Positions 12,111 through 23,264 of a stretch of 64,000 nt of DNA are shown here, in pieces; position 1 is the stretch's first letter, and each line of letters opens with the position of its first letter. Under the pieces are notes generated by a model that saw only the letters and a program-made list of their open reading frames with translations, made no database searches and was not told the origin of the DNA. Location: NCBI GenBank assembly GCA_015680685.1, contig MNCI01002247.1:158859-222858 (forward strand), written 5' to 3'. The DNA comes from Gnetum montanum (Eukaryota > Streptophyta > Gnetopsida > Gnetales > Gnetaceae). The position numbers were made by a program, and so were the translations under genes.

Positions 12111-13720
12111 GTTGAGCAAGAATGGCCATGCATCATGATCTACCTTCACTTCTAGCCTTGAAAGGTCCACATGGTGAGCTTACAAGACAATTGAACCCAA
12201 AGCCAATAGACTAGGAATCATCCACCAATAGCACTGTGGCATCCTTAGAAACATCCCCAGATTGACCCAAACATCTAGTCCAAGCCTTAGATTTAGAGGC
12301 CAGGGATGTACCTAAGGACCCTCTCATTGAACTGCTTGTGACTACATCCAGGGGAAAAATAAAGACGTTAAAACTTAGCTCCCTCCTAGATTCACAAACA
12401 CACAAAGATGTATCCAAGATCCTTCAAAAAAACATCAAGGTATTCACATGGTCCTATAATGACATGATGGGCTTAGATTCGAGGCTTATATAGCATAACA
12501 TTATCTTAGACCTGCATGTGAAGGTATTAAAAAAAAGGCTCAAAAGATTAAACCAGAGATCACACTAGCTATACGTGATGAAATCACGAAGCTGTATCAG
12601 GCTGGTTTCATTTAGGTAGTTGATTACTCAAAATGGGTGTTGAACATCATTGTAGTTTCTAAGAAAATGAGAGGAATATGAATCTGTATAAACTTTCATG
12701 ATCTGAACAAAGCAATGATCAAAGATGACTTCCCATTGCCGAGTATTAATGAACTTATCGATACTACGACTGGTCACGCCCTACTATCCTTGATGGACGA
12801 TTTCTCTAGTTACAATCAAATTCGTATCAACCTAGAGAATTAGTTAACAACCACTTTCATGATCCCATGGGGTACCTTTTGTTACACTATGATTCCCTTT
12901 GGACTTAAAAATGCTAGAGCAACCTACCAAAGAGCCATGACATAGATCTTTAGTGACTACACCCTAGAAACACTAAACGACTATGTGGATGACATAGCAG
13001 TCAAATCCAAAGAGGCTACTGATCACCCCAATGATCTAGGTGTAGTCCTCAAATGTTTCCAGATGCATGACTTGCGTCTCAATCCAAAAAAGTGTGTCTT
13101 CGGGGTAAGAACCAGACGCATGTTAGGGTTTGTAGTATCAGAGGCTAGAAGAGGAGTGGACCCTAACAAAGTTAAGGCCATTGTTAATCTAGCCCTCCTT
13201 ACCAACCTTAAAGAATTGTGCGGGTTGCAAGGTAGAGTATAGTTCATTAGAAGGTTTATAGCAAAGTTGACTGACAAGTTACACCCTATGCAACACTTAC
13301 TAAAGAAAGGGGTTAACTTCTAATGGACAACGCAATGCCAGCAAGCCTTTGATGACCTAAAGAAAGAGCTTTTACACCTCCCAACTATTTACCCACTGTA
13401 GAGGGATAAGACTTTCTACATCTACCTTGCCACCTTAGAAACATCTATCGCAACACTATTATGTCAAAGAAGAGATGACGGCTCTGAGATTCCAATTTAT
13501 TACCTAAGTCATGCATTGATAGCATACGAGGTGAAGTACAATGAGGTGGAAAGAAACTGCCTCGCCCTAGTGTTTGCATTGAAAAAGTGGAGGCATTATC
13601 TATTTCATAGCAAAGTTAACATTATCTACAAAAGCAATGTACTCTAGGCTATCACAAATAATCTATAAGAAAGAAGCAGGATAGCCTGGTGGAAACCCAT
13701 AACCATAGAATTTGATTTAC
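12111..13720 (+). pseudogene. pol: Element A reverse transcriptase and RNase H (decayed)
   Basis: RNA-dependent DNA polymerase of a Ty3/gypsy element. Readable in one frame from about 12540 to 13240: DEITKLYQAGFI, then the FPLPSINELID block, FSSYNQI, the PFGLKNA segment and the catalytic YVDD box near 12980. The thumb/connection follows (NPKKCVFGV, LKELCGLQGRV), then an RNase H segment (about 13270-13620) with ALVFALKKWRHY. Stops, mostly TAG, lie throughout. The upstream part (12111-12530) is a poorly conserved spacer also present in G. The copy is inactive. Confidence 0.88.
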
Positions 13721-13725
13721 ATTAT

Positions 13726-14442
13726 GTGACCCAATCATTAACGAAAGGTCAAGCCATAGCTACACAACTTACAACCTTACCTGTCAATGATCGGGCAACC
13801 ATAGAACCCGAATTCCCTGACGAGCACATTAACACCATCAATGTCATCCCATTACATCTAGAGGATACTTTGCATTTCGATAGTGCCTCGACTACACGAG
13901 CTAGTAGTGTAGCCACCATCATTACATTCCCCTCTGGGGACATTCAACCATTTCCTTATCATTTTACGTTTCTTTATACAAACAACATAGTAGAGTATGA
14001 AGGACTCCTTAGGGGCCTCTTAGCAGCCCGAGTGTTAAAAATTCAACATCTGGCAATTCACGGTGATTCACAACTCATTGTCAATCAAATCACTGAGGTC
14101 TATGCCTACAATGCTACTCATCTGCAACTCTATTGTAACCTAGCCAAAATTTTTCTCAAACAGTTTCCCACAACAGATGTCCAACACGTGCTATGCAATG
14201 AGAACATCGTATCAGATGCCTTGGCCACCATAGCATTAAATGTGCCACCACACCTATTCGCAACTTTACCCTCTTCGATAACCGAGTGTACGGAGCCTAT
14301 CACTCAAGTGGTATACATCGCCTCTGTGAGCACTGCCAATAGCCAAGAGTGGTACGCCAACATTAAAGCATATCTGCAACATGGCAAACCCCCACATGGA
14401 TTAACATCTACTCAAAGGGATGTGATCCGCAAGCATGCTTGA
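13726..14442 (+). pseudogene. pol: Element A second RNase H domain (aRNH), open 238-codon fragment
   Basis: A second, archaeal-like RNase H that marks the Tat group. Visible motifs are LHFDSAS with the first catalytic Asp at 13879-13881, TNN..EYEG with the Glu, HGDSQL with the next Asp, and NENIVSDALA with the last Asp. It would remove or process RNA in the RNA-DNA hybrid alongside the RT-linked RNase H. The frame is open for 238 codons, longer than any neighbour, and is continuous with the downstream integrase apart from a TGA at 14440-14442. Confidence 0.85.
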
Positions 14443-15591
14443 AAATATGTACTTATGGGAGACAACGCCTTATGCAAACACTCCTTTGATGGGATATTAC
14501 TAGCATGTGTAAACGAGGAACAAGTGCAAAGGATCATTAATGAAGTTCATGAAGGACTATGTGGTGGACATATAGCCCTTAGGGCCATGGAAGCAAAAAT
14601 CAAATGCCTAGGATATTACTGGCCTCACATGGAACGAGATTGCCTTGCCAAAGTTAAGACTTGTGACACGTGCCAACAATATGGAAATATTATATGCATT
14701 TCACCTACTAATTTGCACCTGACACAGATCACGTGGCCATTCCAATGATGGGGACTAGACATTATAGGACCTATCACACCTAATTCTTCCACAGGGCATA
14801 CCTTCATTATCACCGTCACTAAGTACTTTACAAAGTGGGTAGAGGCTATCCCCCTTAGGAAGACTACATCTCAATAGGTTTGCCACTTTATATTGGATAA
14901 CATAGTAACAAGGTTTGGGCTTCCCATGACTATTGTGACAGAAAATGGGCCACATTTTAGTAGTATGGAAACCAAAACCTTTTGCAGCAACCTTGGCATT
15001 AAGCAATCCTTTTCCTTGCTATACTACTCATAGGCAAACGGATAGGCAAAAGCTATGAACAAAGCCATCAACAACTTGCTCAAGAAGATGCTTAGTAATA
15101 GTAAGAGGCGATGGAATGAGCAAATCCTCTATGTGCTATGGGCTTACAGAACAACATGTAGGATAACAATAGGTAAAAGTCCTTATAGTCTTATATATAG
15201 ATTTGAAGCAGTGTTACCTCTCGAGCTATAGGTACCCTCACTTTGAATGATCCTATTAAACATCATGAACGAAGCCAAGAACAATGAGTCGAGGATCATC
15301 AACCTCGACTCCATAGAGAAGGAGCATGCACAAATACTTGGTCGCATCGAGTGATATCAAGACAGGCAACAACAAAAGCATCATGCAAACCCACATCAAC
15401 AGTCAATAAAAAAGGGGGACCTCATTCTCAAGGCTATTCGTGAACATGTGAACAAATTCTCAGCAAACTGGGAAGGTCCATTCATGGTCAAAAAAGCCTA
15501 TGGGAATGGAGCCTTCAAACTGGTAGACATGGATGGCAAAGAGTTCGCAAATCCTATGAATCACTTGTATCTCAATCTGTACTACATCTGA
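14443..15591 (+). pseudogene. pol: Element A integrase (decayed)
   Basis: Integrase of the Ty3/gypsy type. The N-terminal zinc finger is complete (HEGLCGGH ... CDTC near 14550-14675). The catalytic core contains WGLDIIGPI with the first Asp. The second catalytic position reads TENGP, with Glu (14941-14943) instead of the usual Asp, and the third (normally Glu) reads Lys in the ANG*AKA segment. A C-terminal domain with WEGPF and a final ...NHLYLNLYYI tail ends at the TGA at 15589-15591. Several TAG stops are present. Array 3 follows directly. Confidence 0.88.
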
Positions 15592-15619
15592 TGCATGAGA
15601 AAGGTAAGCAAATCATCCA

Positions 15620-16030
15620 CTACAACGTAAAACTAGCAAAGATAGTCTGCTATGACTATAAACTGGCATAAATATTCCACTATGACTATAAACTAGCACA
15701 GACAATCTGCCATGACGTAAAATTGGCAAAGCACTCCGCTATGACATTAAACTAGCACAGACAGTCCGCTACAACCTTAAACTAGCCCATCCACCATCTA
15801 CCATGATGATAAACTAGCATAACAGTCTACTGGGATCTTAAACTAGCATAGCAGTCTACTAGGACCTTAAACTAGCACAATGACTATCTACTATGATGAT
15901 AAACTAGCATAGTGGTCTGCTAGGGACTTAAACTAGCATAGTAGTCTACTAGGACCTTAAACTAGTACATCACAGTCTGCTAGGACCTTAACCCAGCACA
16001 TCAGATAGTCTACCAAGACCTTAAACTAAG
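15620..16030 (+). repeat. Array 3 of element A (integrase / 3' end boundary)
   Basis: About 14 units of roughly 27-35 bp with the core CTTAAACTAGCA or ATAAACTAGCA, preceded by AGTCTACTAGGAC or similar. It shares the core with arrays 1 and 2 but has its own flanking word. The equivalent part of G has been lost by deletion. Confidence 0.88.
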
Positions 16031-16099
16031 TTTGAAGCACAACATCCTTACCATGTATCCATGACCATTCAAGCAAGCGAGCGTGCACAGTGTTGAACT

Positions 16100-16740
16100 G
16101 GGGTGGGATGTTGCAGTTCCAGAATGTAGTTTACAATGCCAAGAAAATACTCTCTAGAATATATGCAATGCCACTACCCCTGGAATCTTGTTGATCCTCT
16201 AGAGATGTTTTCTAACATCTTGCTAACCTTTTGGAGCTACCGCCACCACAGCCCATCACCCTGGCAATAGCTTCCATTGTCAGCACCTGCTGCTAGAGTC
16301 CCAGCACTATTGTGGCCCAACCACAAAGTTGCTACCTTCCAGCCCCCACCATTTCCCAGGCTCAAAAGACATTCAACTATTGTATATCTCACCTTATAAA
16401 TGAATTGCATAATGTTTTCCTTCGGCAGAGACTCTTGAGCACTTGCATCACCACAATTCCTAGCTACCTCAGTGCTAACCCCTCCACACTGATGCTACCA
16501 GAACCATTGCTGGCCTTTCTGGTTTGGATGTCACATGCCTCGGCAAAAATGTCCATTTCTCCAACAGTGTCCAAAGAAAGTAAGACCTTTGCCTTCATTT
16601 TTCTTGATGGTTGTTTCTGTTGGTTTTCTCTCTATTGTGTTTGCAAGGTACATGCCAGAGGGGCATCGATCAGAGGTGTGTTTCGCCAAGACAACAGGAC
16701 ACTACATCATTCCAATGTGGTCATCCTAACTAGCTTGGCT
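16100..16740 (+). other. Purine tract followed by an LTR-like segment in the element A 3' region
   Basis: GGGGTGGGA at 16100-16108 resembles a polypurine tract and is followed directly by TGTTGCAG, an LTR-like start. A TATA-like CTTATAAATGAA lies near 16391. No second copy exists in the window and no matching end or target duplication could be fixed, so the identity is uncertain: a solo LTR of another family, or an older 3' LTR type of this element. Confidence 0.35.
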
Positions 16741-17403
16741 ACTTAGGAGTGCACATCCTATCCTCCTCCTTAACCTCATTTACCTTGTTTCTTACACTTG
16801 CAATTCTCCCTCTCACACCTCTTTTTATGAATTTTCCTGATGCCTATAAATCTCTCCCATATGCTCAACCACAAAGTCCAGGACATGCGTAACAAAACTC
16901 ATCCCATGGGAAGCATCTGTAGGCAGGTCAAAGCCCCACGTGGATGTAATGAAACTCATCTTGGGGAGAAAACACTTGTCCTGCAATAAGGTTTTTTGCA
17001 AATGAAGATGGAAAAATAGTAAAAGAAAATCGTAAAAGAGAAAAAGCTCAAAAAAAAGTGCCCAAAAAAAATGGCACATCAGCTATTTTGCAATGACCAT
17101 CTTTAAGAATTATAACAAGAGGTTAGAAGCTTGCAAAAGAAATATGCCCATGCATATCGACTCCCTCACAAGCACTCTGATGAGGGACCACACTATGCTA
17201 CATCTTTCCCTTCCTAAAACTATCCTCGCAGATCCACCCTTTTCCCTTTCCCTACATGACTATCCAAGCACTCTGAAGCATGGCTAAGTGACATCTAAAT
17301 AATTACTAAACAATGATGTTAGCATCTTGTCTGTCATGGTCTTTCATATTCTTTTTTGATGTATCTCAGGCCCATCCTCTAGACATCGACAAAGAGGGAC
17401 CAA
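16741..17403 (+). other. 3' untranslated region of element A
   Basis: Non-coding stretch leading to the 3' LTR. It contains an A-rich run at about 16995-17075. The purine stretch AAAGAGGGA just before 17404 is the best candidate for the polypurine tract that primes plus-strand synthesis. Confidence 0.45.
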
Positions 17404-19171
17404 TGAAACACCATAAAATTTTGAGACCCTCTTACTTCACCAGGGTCTTGAAATTCAAGAAAGGATTCCACAAGTGTAGTGTCATGACAGTTTGACAAGA
17501 AAATGTAGGCACTAAGATTAGATTGTTCAGTCTAGCAAGTTTTCAACCTCCAAAGCTAATAGGCTTGATAGACTCTCTAGCTTGCCCACCTGGAAATTCA
17601 CCTGGTTGTCAGTCTGCTCAAAACCTGTGCTAGGAGTTGTCGATGGTGTTCAAGATGGAAAAAATAGTTTAGCAAGTTTTCTAGTAGAAAATTCTGCTAG
17701 GTTATGCTATGCTGTGCAACGTAGCAAGCCTTCAAAAAATCAATCAAGTGTTCGAATACAAGTTTGGCAAGATGTTCACGAAAAGTAAAGTTAGAATTCC
17801 ACCAATACAGGGTGTTATGCTATGCTACACTATATAGCGTAGCATATCATAGCAAAGGAAAAACATGCAAAGACTCCTCTGCCAAGCCATTTCGGCAAAA
17901 GGACTGCATTTAATAGCATTGTGGCTTCCAAAGCTACCCTAAAGAAAAGTTTTCTCGTGAAACCCCGAAATTCTAACAGAAATGCAAGTTACATTGGATG
18001 CTATGCTACTTTACACTACATAGCGTAGCAAAGATTCAAATCAATAAAATGCCCCAAAGGTTAACCCAATGTGCACCAAGGCTTCTGCCAAATGCTATTG
18101 ACTATAATGCAAGTTTCCTATTTAAACCAGTGGCTACACTGTGCTATGCTACATAGCGTAGCACAACATAGCAAGAAGCTAGGCTATGTTAATGTGCTAT
18201 GCTACATAGCATCGTAAGAAGCTATACTACTTCAATGTGCTAGATAGCATGAGCGATGCAAAGTTGACAGAGGCATCAGGACATCTTCAGCTAGCTCTAT
18301 AGCTTGTTAGAAATAACTAAGCTTGCTATGATCAGCAACTTTGTTCCACTTTGGCATACCTCTTAGTACATCCCCCAAAATTTGTTGCTATGCTTGAACC
18401 TATTCATAAGGATAGGAAAGACATAGTCCTGGGGGGAGACTTCATTTTTGCTTACATTGTTGGCACATTGGATTCTAGCATGTGCAGTTTCAACAACATG
18501 GTTGTAGCGTAGCAAGTTCACAACTGACGTTGCACATCTACACCATACGGGCACATCAACATTTAGTGGGGTCTAGGACATGTGGCATCCAAGCCTCATT
18601 TCTTGCTTGCTCCTAGCCCTATAAATACCCTAGCAAACAATGTTCAAAGGGTTGGCTTTTTGCATTGGCATTTTGCGGGTTGGCTTTTCTAGTTGGCATT
18701 TCTCATCCAAAGAGTTGGCATTTTTGTGCAGTTGGCTTTTATGTTTGCATTCAAGAGCATAGTTGGCACATTTTGAGCATTCTAGTTACTCTTGAACTCT
18801 CTGTGTGTCCCTGGCATTGTATAACTTGTTATACATCTTTCAAACACGGAAAAGAATTAAACTCTCGACCTTGATGTGGTGCATTTCCTTACCTGAGTTT
18901 ATTCTGTTATCTCTTTATTGTTATTGCTATATGGCATTATTTCCTTCATTCCTGCATTTATTAATCATTGTTTTTACCTCATGTATTTCACATTTAAAAC
19001 AATGTTCACATAAGGTTAAGTTACATTGATTAAGTCCTTGTCTGATTGACCAGACCATTCAGGGCACCCCGCTTCCATTTTATCCAGCACGGCCCTTGCA
19101 CAGATCTGGGGTTAAACTGTTCATCCGACAACCTCTCGGTGTTCCAACCATCGACGTTTTTGGTCGTTACA
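17404..19171 (+). repeat. Element A 3' LTR (complete)
   Basis: Runs from TGAAACACC to GGTCGTTACA, about 1,768 bp. The second half is closely similar to 1806-2638. TATAAATA is at 18620-18627. U3 carries several GCTATGCTACATAGC-type inverted repeats (for example near 18000-18030 and 18130-18200). The next five bases, CACAT, should be one copy of the target duplication of A; the other copy is lost on the left. Confidence 0.85.
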
Positions 19172-20831
19172 CACATCCCAAGGATACAAGATTATTGGAA
19201 GAAACTCCTTAACATTGATTAACTAGGTAATGAACTATTTTTGTTCAATGTTGAACACTTACATTGTGTTCTTCAGCTCTTGGTACTCATTCATCTATCT
19301 AGTTAGGTCCTTAAAATGGATCATTGATTTGTGAATCGCCCTTTGAGGACTTTGAGTTTAGTGTTAGCAATCTCAAGCTTTTGTTTGGTGTCCTTGTGGT
19401 ATTTGAACTCAGCCTCATATAGTAGATACAAGCTAGCCATCTATTTCTTCAATTTTGACCATATTCATCCAGCTATCAGCATTGCCAAGCTTGCATAATG
19501 GAGATTGGCCAACTCCATATACTCTGTCATCTCTTCAATCTACAACTCCTTTAATCAAATCTATGGTTTGTTGTAGGCATCAATCCCATTAAGGATGGGC
19601 TGCCACATCTCTCTTCCTTGCTAGAGTTGCTAGAGGGCTTCATTCACGTTAGCCTTTTTCATCTAGATTTCTTTTTCATTAATTTCCTTTTGCAAACCAA
19701 CCTAGTCCCTATAGTGATTTTTCACTCCCTCAAATCTAAGAGCTTCATTCTTCTAGGTGGCAATCTTAATGGTAGAATTTTTTTCACAAGGTGCATACCT
19801 CCTCCATTGATAAATTATGGTTCTCTGCAACCAATTTTCTTAGTTTAGTGTTAACTTTGGCAAGCTACTCCTATTGTTGATGAATAAATTCTTGCATTTG
19901 ATCTCTCTGAGTATCAACATTTTGCAGAAGATGATTTTGCATAATCAATGCTTCATTTTCTTGATGCATCTGATTCAAGTTCTTTTTGATTAAGTGCATT
20001 TCAACTTCTACTAGGAACTATTTGAAGATGACCATTACTACTTCCTCCTTAGCCTTTTGAAATTTTTCTTAAAGCTATTTGATAGCTTCATCTCTTGTTG
20101 TTGTTGGGCTGATGATTGCTTGTTCTACAAGTCAAGCATGAAGTTTAGCAACCTCTACTGCCAAGTGTTGACTTTTCTCTTAGGCCATTTCTAGTTATCC
20201 CTCCAAAATGATACATCTATCCCTTGCACTCAGTAGCTCTAATTGGGTTGTAGTGATGTTCTTTGAAACATCAAAGATATCTATAGTTTGTTGCCCAATT
20301 CCTACTAGTCATTCTAGCAGTTATTTGTGCTGGGCTGCATTCAATTTCTTGCTGACCATGCCTACAGACATCTACACATCTTGGAGTGTAGATACATCTA
20401 GTACAGATACTATAGATGCATTCAGTGCTTTAGCTACCACTTCTGTCACTATTTCCTACCCTTGGTGCTACATCACAAAGATAGTTGTCTCTTCACCTTC
20501 TTCTAAACTCACCAAGAAAGTGGTGGAATTCCTAGAGATTTCTAAGAATAGATAATGTATTGCTAATGAAAACATCACCTCCCAAGTGTTGGGATCTGAC
20601 CTTAAAGGTAGCTATGTCCTGTGAGTAGAGAAAATAAGACCATCCCTCTCCATCTAGCTAATTGTTTAGGCCACCTCATTAAGGTGACTCATTGCTAGCT
20701 AATACATAGATGGATCCACCTAACTTATTCCTACTTGCTACACTTTTTCACTCAAGAGATACTCTTAAATTTTTTGTAGACATTCAAGGGTTACATGAGC
20801 CTCTAATGTGGTTTCTTGAGTGGGTGACAGT
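19172..20831 (-). pseudogene. Decayed minus-strand coiled-coil gene (insertion target)
   Basis: Between the end of A and the start of F the minus strand reads (about 20560 to 19200) as a long helical, heptad-like protein rich in Glu, Gln, Lys and Leu (for example TTTRDEAIK, EKFQKAKE, LQKEINEKEI). It is interrupted by many TAG codons placed where Gln would fit, plus a few frameshifts. It matches none of the antisense-gene exons of A, F, G or D. It could be a host gene fragment or a gene of another transposon. The rest of the interval (20560-20831) shows nothing recognisable. Confidence 0.5.
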
Positions 20832-22765
20832 TGAAACACCACTAATTTTGGGCTCCTTTGACTCAACATCAAATTCATCTAAAGTGTCAAAACTTTGACA
20901 TAATTTTTTCTAAGTTTGATGCTATGCTATGTAGTGTAGACAACATGGCACCTTGGAAGTCCTAACATTTGTAAAAAAAATTTCTAAGTCTACCTACTAT
21001 CCTCTCCAGCACATTCAGCATAGCACCCATTCCCAAGGCCAGTTTGCACAAATCTTAAGCCGAAAGTGATCCAAAGGGCACTAAGGATGGACTCAATAGT
21101 TTGGAAAATTTTCTATCTTTGGACCTGTTACACTCTACTACACTGCATAGCATAGATGGCATAGCAGGCTCTTTGGGACTCAAATTTTCCTAAGTGTTGG
21201 ACCAAACACATAGGGTGTGTTTGGCAATTTTTCAACTTCTGAGGTTGGCTATCCTACTTCATCCTTGGAGTGTGATCAACGTCTGATGAAAAAAATTGTA
21301 AGTTTTTTCAAAATTCATCCAAAATTGGTACTACACTCTACTACACTACATAGCGTAGAAAACGTAGGAGAGGTTCTAGAATCAGAAATTTTCTATGTAT
21401 AGAATGAGGAGGTATTAGGCCATCCTAACATGGAAGATGCACTTTCTAGTTGCTGGAGTTACCTGTCTTTCCACATCCTAGAGTGGAATTTCCAATTTTG
21501 ACAAGATTTATTCAAAAATAGGTGCTACACCCTGCTACACTATGCAGTGTAGATAGTGTAGTAGGCTAGAACTGCAAAATTTTTCTAAGTGTTGACACTA
21601 CACTTTGTCACACTAGGTAGCATAGATAGCATAACACTTGGAAAACACCTCCAAATGCCTCCAAAAGCTCTCAAAACTCAGCATCAACCTTTATTTCAAC
21701 TTTGGCATCACTCAAGTAGCTAATATTAGTAGTTTTCTTTATTTTTGCACCCCACATTGATCCCCAAAATTGTCTCTACACTTGATCCTACTTGGAAGAG
21801 GCGGGAAGATGTAGTCCCAGAGCGTAGGCTCCAAGTTGCATTTTTTGGGCATCTTTCAGGTACATGGTACTTCTTTAGACTTTGGCACATGTGATTTGGG
21901 AAATATGATCATAGTTTGGTAGATTTTTAGTCCCTGTTCTTGTCCTATCTAGTGTAGCACCATTGAGCTTGACACTTTGAGCATAGTAGGTTAGCTAACA
22001 CATTCACACCCATGCTATGCAGGACCTAGGAAATGTGGCATCCAACCCACATCTCTTGACAACCCTAGCTCTATAAATACCTTAGTAATCAACAATCTAA
22101 GGGTTGGCTTTTGTAGTTACCTTTTGCAGAAGATTGGCAAACAAAACGTTGATGAAAAGAAAATCTCAGCATTAGAGCACTCCTTAGCACCTACTTCACT
22201 CCCATACTTGAGCGTGACACTTGCAACCTACACCCATATAACGTAGTAATTTTCCACCTAGCAAGATTTAGCTCCTTTGTGCCTATCAACATCACGTCCA
22301 TCACATCCTAGGGACTATGACCATACTACCTTGCTACCCCGATGTACCTTTCTGACACTACATACTAGTTGTACACATCATTAAAGCAAAAGTCACACTC
22401 CCCCAATTTTGGGGTGGTTCATTTTCTCACCTAAACTCATTCCATTTTTCCTGTAGCGTATCTTTCAAATTGTTAGCATATTCATTTATTTATATTTCCA
22501 ATATGCATTAAGACACTCATGTCAATGCACTCTCACTATTATACATGTTATGCTCTTTGCTTGTTTCAACTCCTACACGTGATGCTCTAAAAACACCACT
22601 CGTAAAAGGTTATTAGACATCACGTAAGTCCCTGTCTAATCAACCAGACCAATTAAGATGCCCTATTTTCATTATCTCTAGCATAGCCCTCCCAGGGACT
22701 CAGGGTTAAGCTGTACGTTTGACAACCTCTTGGTATTCCAGCCACCGATGTTTTTAGATGTTATA
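20832..22765 (+). repeat. Element F 5' LTR
   Basis: Starts with TGAAACACCACTAATTTTGG and ends with ATGTTATA just before the PBS, about 1,934 bp, the longest LTR of the set. TATAAATA is at 22072-22079. U3 holds repeated TACACTACATAGCGTAGA-like words. The preceding five bases, ACAGT, are the expected target duplication. Confidence 0.85.
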
Positions 22766-22771
22766 GTTTTT

Positions 22772-22788
22772 CGGCGCTAGAAGGAGGG
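22772..22788 (+). other. Primer binding site, element F
   Basis: CGGCGCTAGAAGGAGGG, a variant of the common PBS string, lies seven bases after the LTR end. Confidence 0.8.
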
Positions 22789-23264
22789 CCTAAACCTCTA
22801 TGTCCCTTCTATGTGCCATGAGTAGTCCAGTGTACTTTCTGTACCTCCCTTACTAGTAATGGGCTAGCGTAGATGTGATACCCTTATGGGCCTACTAAGG
22901 TAATAGTTGGATCATAGGCGAACACAAGAGTTGTCTACGTTTTGGTTGGTATAGATCAGTCCCAATTGACAGTTCCCCTAGAACCCCACAGGATAAAAGG
23001 CCCAAAACTATGTACTATGTCAAGCTTTATGTTCCATGTAGCATGGCACGTGTAGCATAACAACCCTATCAGCATGGTAGTTCCACCTAGTGTAGCGAGC
23101 GTAACAACACAAATTACTATTTTTTCAGCATTTTAAGACTTTGCCGTTTGTGGGCTATTTTTAGTGGAGCTTACCTATTTAAGCGTTTTAACTCAAAATT
23201 TACTGTATTCCACCATTTCTCACAAGTTTCTTTACTTCTTACATCCCTTTTAACATAGTAAAAA
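22789..23264 (+). other. Element F leader
   Basis: Contains one copy of the leader repeat (about 22820-23000, with TTGACAGTTCC...CCCCACAGGATAAA), then an A+T-rich region with further GTAGCGAGCGTA-type words. No gene seen. Confidence 0.55.

Noticed and set aside
15620-16030. CRISPR-like regular repeats
   Set aside because: Units are imperfect, spacers are not unique sequences of constant length, and the array lies in a plant retrotransposon with no cas genes.
16312-16746. 144-codon plus-strand frame as a gene
   Set aside because: It lies within the LTR-like segment, shows no recognisable motif, and spans a TATA-like site; coding potential is not supported.
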